A DNA stretch of 64,000 nucleotides from Variovorax paradoxus. GTDB lineage: Bacteria > Pseudomonadota > Gammaproteobacteria > Burkholderiales > Burkholderiaceae_C. Each line of letters starts with the position of its first letter. Within the stretch, counting starts at the first letter, position 1. The stretch spans positions 6,138,001-6,202,000 of the forward strand of contig CP063166.1 in NCBI GenBank assembly GCA_016806145.1, in the 5' to 3' direction. The position numbers and the translations under genes are program-made. This document shows positions 56,846 to 64,000 of this stretch, piece by piece. The notes beneath the pieces were generated by a model that was not told where the DNA came from, did no database searches, and was given only the letters and a program-made list of their open reading frames with translations.

Positions 56846-57055
56846 GGAGAAAACGGAAAGCAGCCCGCGTGCCGGCAAGGCATCGCGGGACGTTGGAAGG
56901 CATCGCGCCGGCTGGCGGCGCAAGGGAGAAAGCGGCGGGCGCTGCCGCCGCGCTTCGTTCAATGCGCCGGGCTCAAGGGGGAGTCAGCCGCGAGCAGCCC
57001 GATTGCCGGGACTGGCTGTCGCGCGCGATGCGAGCGAGCACATAGCAGGAGGCGC

Positions 57056-57122
57056 GCCGGCGTAAGTGCCGGCTGAAGAGAAGGACGTCCGCGCGAAGCT
57101 TGTTGGGGTGGCGGGACGTCCT
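57056..57122. promoter_or_regulatory. Two hairpins in the 319-nt gap upstream of the SulP gene
   Basis: GCCGGC-GTAAGT-GCCGGC (57056-57073) and AGGACGTCC...GGACGTCCT (57082-57122). On the minus strand they follow the SDR stop and precede SulP. The second has TTCTCTTC after it and may terminate the SDR transcript. The rest of 56846-57055 is GC-rich with no gene or other signal that I can see. Confidence 0.45.
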
Positions 57123-57164
57123 CGGGCACATGGGCGCCGATTGTAGGCAGCGCCCATGACGGCC

Positions 57165-57875
57165 TCAGACGGAGCGCGTGATGCCCCCGTCGACGCGCAG
57201 GTTCTGGCCGGTGATGTAGCCCGCGCCGTCGGAAGCGAGAAAGCCGATGGTGGCGGCGATCTCGTCGCTGCGTCCGTAGCGGCCCATGGGGATGCGTTCG
57301 CGGAACACTTCCTTCTCGGGCAGGCTGTCGATGAATCCGGGCAGCACGTTGTTCATGCGCACGTTGTGCTCCGCATACTGATCGGCGAAGAGCTTGGTGA
57401 AGGCGGCGAGGCCGGCACGGAACACGCCCGACGTCGGAAACACGGGATCGGGCTCGAAGGCGGCGAAGGTCGAGATGTTGATGATGGCGCCGCCACCCTG
57501 CTTGACCATGTGCGGCGTGACGAGGCGGCTGGGCCGCACGGCGCTCAGCAGGTAGACGTCCATGCCGCGGTGCCAGTCGTCGTCGGTGATTTCCAGAACG
57601 GGCGCGCGCGGGCCGTGGCCGGCGCTGTTGACGAGCACGTCGATGCGGCCCCACTCGGCGATGACGCGGTCGACGAGTTGCTTGAGGTCGTCGTTCGACT
57701 GGTTGGAGCCGGTCACGCCGATGCCGCCCAGTTCCTTCGCCAGGGCCTCGCCCTTGCCCGAGGACGAGAGGATGGCGACACGGAAACCGTCCTGCGCGAG
57801 CTTGCGGGCCGCGGCGGCGCCCATGCCGCTGCCGCCTGCGGTGACGATGGCTACCTTTTTTTGCTCAGAAGACAT
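57165..57875 (-). CDS. SDR family oxidoreductase with non-canonical active site
   Basis: A 236-residue Rossmann-fold protein of the short-chain dehydrogenase family. The cofactor motif is TAGGSGMG and the NNAG-like segment is VNSAG. The usual Tyr-x3-Lys is replaced by Ser149-x3-Arg153 in PTSGVFRAGL, so classic SDR proton relay is not possible as written. Everything else, including the C-terminal YITGQNLRVDGG, is normal. It may use other residues or have a non-reductase role. The ATG is at 57873-57875. A 339-nt spacer with two hairpin elements separates it from the GST gene upstream. Confidence 0.88.
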   Translation of the reverse strand: MSSEQKKVAIVTAGGSGMGAAAARKLAQDGFRVAILSSSGKGEALAKELGGIGVTGSNQSNDDLKQLVDRVIAEWGRIDVLVNSAGHGPRAPVLEITDDDWHRGMDVYLLSAVRPSRLVTPHMVKQGGGAIINISTFAAFEPDPVFPTSGVFRAGLAAFTKLFADQYAEHNVRMNNVLPGFIDSLPEKEVFRERIPMGRYGRSDEIAATIGFLASDGAGYITGQNLRVDGGITRSV

Positions 57876-57960
57876 CCGGGGTCCTTGGTTTCTTGTGGAG
57901 GGTCGCATTTAGCCAAGGAATCGTCGGTCTTGCCAGATTGGGCGTTTTTGTTCGGGGCGC

Positions 57961-58054
57961 GTGCACAGGACAGCGGGTACTTCCCTCCGCGAATGTCCCC
58001 CGCCTTCGGCTCCTCCTTTATTTCGCTGCGGAAAGCACCCACTGCCCTGTGCAC
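57961..58054 (+). repeat. 94-nt hairpin element, copy L (plus orientation)
   Basis: Ends GTGCACAGG and CCTGTGCAC are complementary, as are GGGT/ACCC further in. The core (CTCCGCGAATGTCCCCC, TTCGGC, TCCTCC, ATTTCGCTGCGG) is shared almost exactly with the inverted copy at 58101-58194. The outer arms differ between copies yet stay self-complementary. Its mate is 46 nt away in opposite orientation. Confidence 0.75.
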
Positions 58055-58100
58055 GGAGACGCAACGGTGGTGCCGGTCGCACAACGACCGTCGCGTCCAG

Positions 58101-58194
58101 GCTCACGTCGATGGGGTGCTCCCCGCAGCGAAATTAAGGAGGAGGCCGAAGGCCGGGGGACATTCGCGGAGGGGAGTACCCCGTCGGCGTGAGC
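58101..58194 (-). repeat. 94-nt hairpin element, copy R (minus orientation)
   Basis: Ends GCTCACGTCGATGGGG and CCCCGTCGGCGTGAGC are nearly complementary. The core on the minus strand matches copy L. The same length (94 nt) and inverted arrangement resemble paired REP elements (REPIN-like). It ends 20 nt before the GST stop codon at 58215. Confidence 0.75.
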
Positions 58195-58214
58195 CCGCCC
58201 CCACCCGAAAAAAC

Positions 58215-58823
58215 TCAAGCCGTAGGCAACGTAGCCTGCATCGAAGCCCGCCGATTGAACGCCTCGAACCACTCAGCACTGCGAGGCGCCTGAGCACGCC
58301 AATCCACATCCGGAAACCGGAAGTCCATGTACCCGAGCGCACAGCCGAAAGCGATGGTCCCGATGTCCACACGTTCGCCGAATCCGGCCGCTTCCTTCTC
58401 GAGCCATTCGAGCCCGGTGCGCACCTTGGCGAGCTGGCCGTCGGTCCAGTCGGCCCAGCGGAATTCCTGTGGACGCAGCACGCTCTCGTAGCGCGCGAGC
58501 AGCGCCGCGGCGGTCATGCCGTCGGCCAGCGAGAGTTCGGTGAGACGGGCCCAGCGCTCCTTGCCCGAGGCGGGGAACAGCGTGCCGCCCTGCTGGTCGT
58601 CGAGGTACTCGCAGATCACGCGGCTGTCGAACAGGGCCTGGCCGTCGTCGGTGAGGAAGGTCGGCACCTGGCCCAGCGGGTTGGTCGGCAGGATGGTCGC
58701 GTCGCGCTTCACCGGGCCGGCCGCGCTCGGCAGGCGCTCGATGCGCTCGGCGATGCCGAGCTCGTGCGCGACGACCATGCATTTGCGCACGAAGGGGGAA
58801 GCGGGGGAATAGAAGATCTTCAT
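58215..58823 (-). CDS. Glutathione S-transferase family protein
   Basis: A 202-residue GST. The N-terminal thioredoxin-like domain begins MKIFYSPASPFVRKCMVVAH with PLGQVPTF (cis-Pro) and FDSRVICEYLDD, the glutathione-binding Ser/Arg region. A helical C-terminal domain follows with IGTIAFGCALGYMDFRF. GSTs conjugate or isomerise electrophiles; in catabolic clusters they often cleave or isomerise intermediates. The ATG at 58821-58823 lies 22 nt after the flavoprotein gene, so it belongs to the same transcript. Confidence 0.88.
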   Translation of the reverse strand: MKIFYSPASPFVRKCMVVAHELGIAERIERLPSAAGPVKRDATILPTNPLGQVPTFLTDDGQALFDSRVICEYLDDQQGGTLFPASGKERWARLTELSLADGMTAAALLARYESVLRPQEFRWADWTDGQLAKVRTGLEWLEKEAAGFGERVDIGTIAFGCALGYMDFRFPDVDWRAQAPRSAEWFEAFNRRASMQATLPTA

Positions 58824-58845
58824 GATGGGTGTGAAGTGTGTGGTG

Positions 58846-60561
58846 TCAGGCGTGTTCGTCGTGGCCATGGGCCAGGTGCATGCCGGCAGCCCAGCCGAAG
58901 GTCAGGGCCGGTCCCAGCGTGATGCCGGGCGCAGGATACTCGCCTCCCATCACCGAATGCATGTCGTTGCCGGCCACATACAGGCCCGCGATCGGCGAGC
59001 CGCGCGCATCGAGCACGCGCGCATGGCCATCGGCGCGCACGCCCAGCGCCGTGCCGATGTCGCCGGGGTAGACCTTGACCGCGTAGAACGGCGCCTTCGC
59101 GACCGGTGCCACGCAGGCATTGGGCTGGTGCTCGGGGTCGCCGAGGTAGCGGTTGTAGGCCGTGCTGCCCTTGCCGAAGGCCGGGTCCTCGCCGCGAGTG
59201 GCCGGTGGGTTGAAGGCGGCCACGGTGCGTGCGAGGCCGTCGGGGTCGACATCGGCCTGGCGTGCCAGCGCCTCGAGCGTATCGGCGCGGTACAGGTAGC
59301 CGGCGCGCACCAGGTGCTCGCGCGAGCGCCCGCCCGGCAGCGCGAGGCCCAGGCCCCACTTCTCCATGAAGTCGCTGTCGCACACCAGCAGCGCCGGAAC
59401 GCTCGTGCCGGCCTCGTTGGCCTGGTACATGCCGCGCACGAACTCGTGGTACGAGGTCGACTCGTTGACGAAGCGCTCGCCGCGCGCATCGACCGCGATC
59501 AGCCCGGGCTTGGCGCGGTCCCACACCAGGTGCGGATAGCGCAGCATGCTGCCGTCGGGGCGCTTCATCATCGACACCGGTGCCCACAGCGCCGGGCCCA
59601 AATGGCCGGTGCCGAGCACGCCGCCGGCCTGCCGCGCCATCGCGATGCCCTCGCCGACATTGCCCTGCGGCGACATCGAGTAGGGCCCGGTCGGCGCGGG
59701 ATAGTGCTCGGCGCGCATCTGCGCATTCCACGGAAAGCCGCCGGTCGCGACCACCACGCCGCGCCGTGCCTGCAGCACGATCTCGCGTCCGTCGCGCTTC
59801 ACGCGCACGCCGGTCACCGCACCGCCCGCATCCTGCTCGAGCGCCAGCGCGGGCGTCTCGAGCCAGAACGGAATCTTCTCCTTCAGCAGCCCGTGGAACA
59901 GCCGCCCCGCGAGCGCATTGCCCAGCAGCAGCCGCGTGCCGCGGTGGTGGCCGCTCAAGCGGTCGGCGAAGTAGCGCAGCACCAGCTTCATGCCGTGCTT
60001 CCACGACGCGAACGAGCGCGTGACCGCGAGCAGATGCTTCACGTCGGTCATGTTGACCATCATCCCGCCGAGCACGCAGAACTCGGGCAGCGGATCGCGC
60101 AGGGTGCGGAAGTGCGGGCCGAGCAGCCGGCCGTCGAACTCGATCGGATCGAGCGAGCGGCCGCCCATCGCGGCGCCCTCGCGGTCGGGGTGGTAGTCGG
60201 GCGAGTAGGTGCGCGCGGCGAGCTGCACGTCGGTGCGCTCGCGCAGGTAGCGCAGCGCGCGCGGCCCGGCCTCGAGGAAGGCATGGCGCAGCGCCTCGTC
60301 GCCGGCCGCGCCCACCGTGTTGCGCAGGTAGGTCAGCGCTTTCTCGCGCGTATCGGGATGGCCCGCAGCCTCGGCCTGGTCGTTGAGCGGCACCCACACC
60401 GCGCCGCCCGAGATCGCGGTCGAGCCGCCGATGCGGTCGGTCTTCTCGATCACCAGCACGTCGAGGCCCTCGAGCTTCGCCGTGAGCGCGGCCGCGAGCC
60501 CGCCCGCGCCGCTGCCGATCACGACCACGTCGTAGCCGGTCTTCTCCTGGGGCTGCGCCAT
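58846..60561 (-). CDS. FAD-dependent oxidoreductase, 3-ketosteroid-delta1-dehydrogenase-like
   Basis: A 571-residue flavoprotein of the fumarate reductase/KstD group. The FAD motif is VVVIGSGAGGLAAAL, followed by GGSTAISGGAVWVPLN, which closely resembles KstD. Later come VVVATGGFPWNAQMRAEHY and the C-terminal YPGDIGTALGVRADG with GLYVAGNDMHSVMGGEYPAPG. It would dehydrogenate a cyclic ketone or similar compound; a steroid substrate is not proven. The ATG at 60559-60561 overlaps the upstream SDR stop by 1 nt. Confidence 0.87.
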   Translation of the reverse strand: MAQPQEKTGYDVVVIGSGAGGLAAALTAKLEGLDVLVIEKTDRIGGSTAISGGAVWVPLNDQAEAAGHPDTREKALTYLRNTVGAAGDEALRHAFLEAGPRALRYLRERTDVQLAARTYSPDYHPDREGAAMGGRSLDPIEFDGRLLGPHFRTLRDPLPEFCVLGGMMVNMTDVKHLLAVTRSFASWKHGMKLVLRYFADRLSGHHRGTRLLLGNALAGRLFHGLLKEKIPFWLETPALALEQDAGGAVTGVRVKRDGREIVLQARRGVVVATGGFPWNAQMRAEHYPAPTGPYSMSPQGNVGEGIAMARQAGGVLGTGHLGPALWAPVSMMKRPDGSMLRYPHLVWDRAKPGLIAVDARGERFVNESTSYHEFVRGMYQANEAGTSVPALLVCDSDFMEKWGLGLALPGGRSREHLVRAGYLYRADTLEALARQADVDPDGLARTVAAFNPPATRGEDPAFGKGSTAYNRYLGDPEHQPNACVAPVAKAPFYAVKVYPGDIGTALGVRADGHARVLDARGSPIAGLYVAGNDMHSVMGGEYPAPGITLGPALTFGWAAGMHLAHGHDEHA

Positions 60562-61304
60562 CACGCCCCCGAGCCGCCGAGCGACTTGCCGCCGTCGACG
60601 AACAGCACCTGGCCCGTGACGAAGCCGGTGGCCGGCGAGGCGAAGAAGGCCACGGCCTGCGCGATGTCCTCGGGCCGGCCGGCCGCGCCCGTGGGCTGCA
60701 GCGCGAGCTGCGCGGCGCGGCGCTCGGGCGTGAGCGCGCGCAGCAGCGGCGTGTCGATCAGGCCCGGCGCGATCGCGTTGACCAGGATGCCGCGCGGCGC
60801 GAGCTCCATCGCGCTGGCGCGCGTGTAGCCCACCAGCGCGGCCTTCGAGGCCACGTAGTGCGGATGGTTCTTCGCGCCCAGGTAGGCGCGCGAGGCGATG
60901 TTGACGATGCGCGCGCCGTCGGCCATCTTGCGTGCGGCCTCCTGCGTGAGCGTGGCCACCGCCAGCAGGTTCACCTCGTACATGCGGCGGAAGTCGGCCG
61001 AGCTCACGTCCATGAAGGCGCGCTCGTCGAAGATGCCGGCGTTGTTCACCAGCGCGGCGAGCGGCGGCAGCGACTGCACCATCGCGCGCACCGCGGCCTC
61101 GTCGGTCAGGTCGATGGCGCGATAGTCGACATCGAGGCCGGCGGCGCGCAGCACCTGGGTCTCGCGCTCGGCCAGCGCGCCGTTGTAGTCGGCCATCACC
61201 ACGCGCCAGCCATCGCGCGCCAGGCGCTCGACGATGGCGCGGCCCATGCCGCTGGCGCCGCCGGTCACCAGGACCAGCGGCTTGTCTTCACTGCTGTCGT
61301 TCAT
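60561..61304 (-). CDS. SDR family oxidoreductase
   Basis: A 247-residue NAD(P)-dependent dehydrogenase. It shows the cofactor motif TGGASGMGRAI, the NNAG motif, a catalytic Ser in NIASRAYLG, and Tyr-x3-Lys in YVASKAALVGYTRA, with the C-terminal FVTGQVLFVDGG. AAGGA precedes the ATG. It is translationally coupled to the KstD-like gene (1-nt overlap), so the pair probably acts in sequence on an alicyclic or aromatic-derived substrate. Substrate unknown. Confidence 0.9.
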   Translation of the reverse strand: MNDSSEDKPLVLVTGGASGMGRAIVERLARDGWRVVMADYNGALAERETQVLRAAGLDVDYRAIDLTDEAAVRAMVQSLPPLAALVNNAGIFDERAFMDVSSADFRRMYEVNLLAVATLTQEAARKMADGARIVNIASRAYLGAKNHPHYVASKAALVGYTRASAMELAPRGILVNAIAPGLIDTPLLRALTPERRAAQLALQPTGAAGRPEDIAQAVAFFASPATGFVTGQVLFVDGGKSLGGSGA

Positions 61305-61333
61305 CGTTGTTCCTTGATAAGTTCAGGAAGCCA

Positions 61334-61454
61334 ACAGCCGGACGCAGAGGACGCGAAGGTTCCGCAAAGAACGCGAAAAAGATTCAAGAGACATCTTCTT
61401 GAATTTCCCTTTTGCGACCTTCGCGGAACCTTCGCGTCCTCTGCGTACGGCTGT
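61334..61454. repeat. Extragenic palindromic repeat family A, copy 3
   Basis: The most perfect copy of this family. ACAGCCG + ACGCAGAGGACGCGAAGG + TTCCGC on the left is matched by its complement on the right with one unpaired base per arm. The centre holds ATTCAAGA...TCTTGAAT. It lies between two SDR genes of one operon. Confidence 0.8.
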
Positions 61455-61465
61455 CCGCGTTCGCG

Positions 61466-62215
61466 TCATGCCGCCAGATAGCCCCCATCGACCGGCAGCA
61501 CCACCCCATTGACGTAGCTGGCCATCGCCGAGGCGAGGAAGACCACCGGCCCGGCGATCTCGTCGGCCTCGCCGTGGCGCTTGGTGAGCACGCGGCTCAT
61601 GTACCAGTCGGTGCCGTGCTCGGTCTCGCGCTGGCCGGCCGTCATGTCGGTCACCATGAGCCCGGGCGCCACCGCGTTCACGCGCACGCCCCAGGGCGCG
61701 AGATCGCGCGCCAGCACCTGCGTGAGCGAACGCACGCCGCCCTTGGCCACCACGTAGCCGGCCGAGGAGATGCCCGCGCCGAAGGCCACGATCGACGACA
61801 GGTTGACGATGCTGCCGTGCGTGCGCTTGAGCGCGGGCACGAAGGCCTGCGTGACGTTGAACACGCCCTGCAGGTTGACCGACAGCACGCGGTCCCAGGC
61901 CTCGCGCGCGCCGGGCTCGTCGAACTTCGAGCGCGCCGAGATGCCGGCGTTGTTCACCAGCACGTCGATGTCGCCGTGCGCCGCGGCGATGCGCGCGGCG
62001 AGCGCGTCGACCGCTGCCGCGTCGCTGACGTCGACGCTGTCGGCATCGGCGCGCCCACCCGCGGCGCGGATCGAGGCCGCCACCCGTTGCGCGGGCTCGA
62101 GGTCGCGGTCGACCACCAGCACGTGCGCGCCTTCGGCCGCCATGCGGCGCGCGATGGCCTCGCCGAGGCCGCGCGCGGCGCCCGTGACGAGCGAGAGCTT
62201 GTCCTTCAGAAGCAT
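61466..62215 (-). CDS. SDR family oxidoreductase
   Basis: A 249-residue dehydrogenase. It shows the cofactor motif TGAARGLGEAI, VDRD after the second strand (NAD preference likely), NNAG, Ser in NLSSIVAFG, and Tyr-x3-Lys in YVVAKGGVRSLT, with VNGVVLPVDGG near the end. AAAGGA precedes the ATG. It is 28 nt downstream of the LivF-type gene. Transport and oxidation genes thus form one minus-strand unit. Substrate unknown. Confidence 0.9.
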   Translation of the reverse strand: MLLKDKLSLVTGAARGLGEAIARRMAAEGAHVLVVDRDLEPAQRVAASIRAAGGRADADSVDVSDAAAVDALAARIAAAHGDIDVLVNNAGISARSKFDEPGAREAWDRVLSVNLQGVFNVTQAFVPALKRTHGSIVNLSSIVAFGAGISSAGYVVAKGGVRSLTQVLARDLAPWGVRVNAVAPGLMVTDMTAGQRETEHGTDWYMSRVLTKRHGEADEIAGPVVFLASAMASYVNGVVLPVDGGYLAA

Positions 62216-62243
62216 GGGAATTCCTTTGCGAAAGCGGCGTCGT

Positions 62244-62963
62244 TCAGACGCCGAGGTAGGCGCGGCGCACGGCCTCGTCGTTGGCCAGCTGCGCGGCCGG
62301 GCCGTGCAGCGAGATCTCGCCGTTCTCGAGGATGTAGCCGTAGCTCGACACCGCGAGCGCGAGCTGCACGTTCTGCTCGACCAGCAGGATGGTGATCTTC
62401 TGTTCGCGGTGCAGCCGTTCGATGATCTCGAACATCTGCTCCACCAGCAGCGGCGACAGGCCCATCGAAGGCTCGTCGAACAGCATCACGCGCGGGCGCG
62501 CCATCACGGCGCGGCCGATCGCGAGCATCTGCTGCTCGCCGCCCGACAGCGTGGCCGCCATCTGGCCCTGGCGCTCCTTCAGGCGCGGGAACATCGCATA
62601 CACGGCCTCGAGGTCGTTGCGGATGCCCGCGCGGTCACGCCGCAGGTAGGCGCCGAGGTCGAGGTTCTCGCGCACGCTCATGTCGCGGAACACCTGCCGG
62701 CCCTCGGGCACCTGCACGATGCCGCGCTTGACCAGCGCGTCGGAGCCCAGCCGGTCGATGCGCTCGCCGGCCAGCCGCACCTCGCCCTCGGTGCAGTCGA
62801 CGATGTTCGAGATGCAGTTGAGCGTGGTGGTCTTGCCCGCGCCGTTGCTGCCGAGCAGCGCGACGATCTCGCCCTCGGGCACGTCGACCGAGACATGGCT
62901 CAGCGCCTGGATGCGGCCGTAGGCGGCCGAGATGGCGCGCAACGACAACAGCGATTCAGCCAT
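62244..62963 (-). CDS. ABC transporter ATP-binding protein, LivF type (second system)
   Basis: A 239-residue ATPase. It shows Walker A GSNGAGKTT, VPEGRQVFRDMSVRENL, the signature LSGGEQQMLAIGRAVM, Walker B VMLFDEPSMGLSP, and LVEQNVQLAL with the canonical Gln. I start at ATG 62961-62963, which overlaps the livG-type gene by 8 nt. An ATG at 62973-62975 with AAGGGA upstream is an alternative. It precedes the SDR genes. Confidence 0.92.
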   Translation of the reverse strand: MAESLLSLRAISAAYGRIQALSHVSVDVPEGEIVALLGSNGAGKTTTLNCISNIVDCTEGEVRLAGERIDRLGSDALVKRGIVQVPEGRQVFRDMSVRENLDLGAYLRRDRAGIRNDLEAVYAMFPRLKERQGQMAATLSGGEQQMLAIGRAVMARPRVMLFDEPSMGLSPLLVEQMFEIIERLHREQKITILLVEQNVQLALAVSSYGYILENGEISLHGPAAQLANDEAVRRAYLGV

Positions 62964-63741
62964 GCGCGGCCCCATTTGCACTTCCCTTGCCCAGATAGGC
63001 CTCGATCACGCGCGCGTCGCTGCCGATCTGCGCGGGCGTGCCCTCGGCGATCTTCTCGCCGAAGGCCATGACGGTGATGCGGTCCGAGATCGACATCACG
63101 AGCTGCATCACGTGCTCGACCAGCAGCACCGTGATGCCGTCGCGCGCCACCAGCTCCTTGAGCAGCCGGTCCAGGCTCTCGATCTCGCGGTTGCGCAGGC
63201 CGGCCGCGGGCTCGTCGAGCAGCAGCAGCTTCGGCTTGATGGCCAGCGCGCGCGCCAGCTCGAGCAGCTTCTGGCGGCCGAAGTCGAGGTCGCGCGCCGG
63301 CTGGTGGCGTTCGTCGGCCAGGCCCACGCGCTCGAGCAGGTGCAGCGCGAAGTCCTCGGTCTCGCGGTCGGGGCGGCGCAGCAGCCGGCCCAGCGTGCCG
63401 GTGCCGCGCGCATGGGTGCCGAGCAGCACGTTCTCGAGCACCGAGAGTTCGGCGAACAGCTCGAGGTTCTGGAAGGTGCGCGCGATGCCCAGCGAGGCCA
63501 TGCGGAAGGGCGACACGCGCGTGAGCTCGCGGCCCTCGAAGACGACGCTGCCGCTGCTGGGCGTGTAGAAGCGCGAGATGCAGTTGAAGGTGGTCGACTT
63601 GCCGGCGCCGTTGGGCCCGATCAGCGCATGGATGCGGCCCTGCTCGACCTGGAACGACAGGCCGTTGACCGCCTTGAGGCCGCCGAACACCACGCTGATG
63701 TCGCGCACGTCGAGGAAGGCGGTGGCATTGGTCGTGCTCAT
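62956..63741 (-). CDS. ABC transporter ATP-binding protein, LivG type (second system)
   Basis: A 261-residue ATPase. It shows Walker A GPNGAGKST, FQNLELFAELSVLENVLLG, Walker B LLLLDEPAAGLRN, and the switch LLVEHVMQLVM. The signature is replaced by LDFGRQKLLELARAL, as usual in LivG. Its ATG overlaps the stop of the livM-type gene by 4 nt (ATGA). The matching receptor and LivH would lie beyond the window end. Confidence 0.93.
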   Translation of the reverse strand: MSTTNATAFLDVRDISVVFGGLKAVNGLSFQVEQGRIHALIGPNGAGKSTTFNCISRFYTPSSGSVVFEGRELTRVSPFRMASLGIARTFQNLELFAELSVLENVLLGTHARGTGTLGRLLRRPDRETEDFALHLLERVGLADERHQPARDLDFGRQKLLELARALAIKPKLLLLDEPAAGLRNREIESLDRLLKELVARDGITVLLVEHVMQLVMSISDRITVMAFGEKIAEGTPAQIGSDARVIEAYLGKGSANGAAHG

Positions 63742-64000
63742 CGCGCGCCTCCCGCCGGGGCCGCGCGGCGCGTGGCCTTGCGTGCCGCGAACAGCGAGGC
63801 CATGCCCTTGGGCAGGAACATCATGAACAGCATCAGGATGCCGCCGTAGATGATCTCCTGGTAGGACGGTGCCTGGCGCAGCAGCTCCGAGGCCAGGCCG
63901 AACACGATGGCGCCCGCCACCGCGCCGCGCACCGAGCCCAGCCCGCCGACCACCACCATGGTGAGGATCAGGATCGTGGTCTGGAAGCCCAGGCTCTCGG
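63738..64000 (-). CDS. ABC transporter permease, LivM type (second system), 5' partial
   Basis: Only the C-terminal 86 or so residues are in the window; the frame is open to base 64000. It includes LGFQTTILILTMVVVGGLGS and VRGAVAGAIVFGLASELL, then IIYGGILMLFMMFLPKGM, the usual end of LivM-type permeases, followed by a basic tail. The gene begins outside the window. It is overlapped by the livG-type gene. Confidence 0.9.
   Translation of the reverse strand, partial: ESLGFQTTILILTMVVVGGLGSVRGAVAGAIVFGLASELLRQAPSYQEIIYGGILMLFMMFLPKGMASLFAARKATRRAAPAGGAR

Noticed and set aside
57961-58194. Small coding genes suggested by similar short peptides from both hairpin elements
   Set aside because: The similarity comes from the inverted DNA repeat itself; the frames have no ribosome-binding sites.

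Overview
The window is about 70% GC, has short intergenic gaps, and carries gene families typical of Burkholderiales: paired PilT/PilU ATPases, a DUF2242-type lipoprotein, the rsmI-yraN-diaA-dolP neighbourhood, and abundant TRAP and Liv-type uptake systems. From this I infer a betaproteobacterium of the Comamonadaceae, most like Variovorax. That assignment rests on gene content and protein resemblance recalled from knowledge, not on a search. No rRNA, tRNA, CRISPR array, prophage or insertion sequence was seen. The window starts inside a P450 gene and ends inside a livM gene.

Layout. 1-8.5 kb: a lipid and storage-granule region, with a self-sufficient fatty-acid P450 (CYP102/BM3 type), a response regulator with a degenerate receiver, and a minus-strand run of wax ester synthase/DGAT, two phasin-like proteins, a TetR regulator and an alpha/beta hydrolase. 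8.7-21 kb: peptide and amino-acid turnover (prolyl oligopeptidase, arginase, glutamate dehydrogenase, PutA with its Lrp-type regulator) plus a FUSC protein, a lipoprotein, a P-loop kinase and AlkB. 20.4-23.4 kb: YggS, PilT, PilU. 23.5-30 kb: MerR-MFS efflux pair, a 3-hydroxyisobutyrate dehydrogenase-family enzyme, and the dolP/diaA/yraN/rsmI envelope-replication cluster. 30-39.5 kb: an IclR regulator, a TRAP transporter operon containing a divergent AroQ-like enzyme and an ELWxxDGT repeat protein, then a PQQ dehydrogenase and a ThuA-like protein on the other strand. 39.6-44.8 kb: ssb, a ClC exchanger, uvrA. 44.9-46.1 kb: a PIN-domain protein overlapping an unknown 256-residue partner, a possible toxin-antitoxin pair. 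46.2-52.4 kb: an EamA transporter, a lone ATP synthase c-subunit gene and a complete five-gene Liv ABC operon. 52.4-57 kb: methyltransferase, Bcr-type MFS with divergent AraC regulator, SulP transporter. 57-64 kb: a probable catabolic operon (second Liv system, three SDRs, a KstD-like flavoprotein, a GST).

The most informative non-coding signals are repeated sequences. A promoter plus leader of more than 100 nt is shared by the response regulator and a phasin gene. Two near-identical 36-bp GGAAA/TTTCC elements lie one beside the IclR/TRAP genes and one upstream of the ThuA/PQQ genes about 9 kb away, which suggests one regulon. Three copies of an imperfect 116-127 nt extragenic palindrome, two inverted 94-nt hairpin elements with covarying ends, and a separate 123-nt palindrome beside yraN look like genome-wide repetitive extragenic elements.

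Many long open frames antisense to real genes exist because of the high GC content. They were not annotated.
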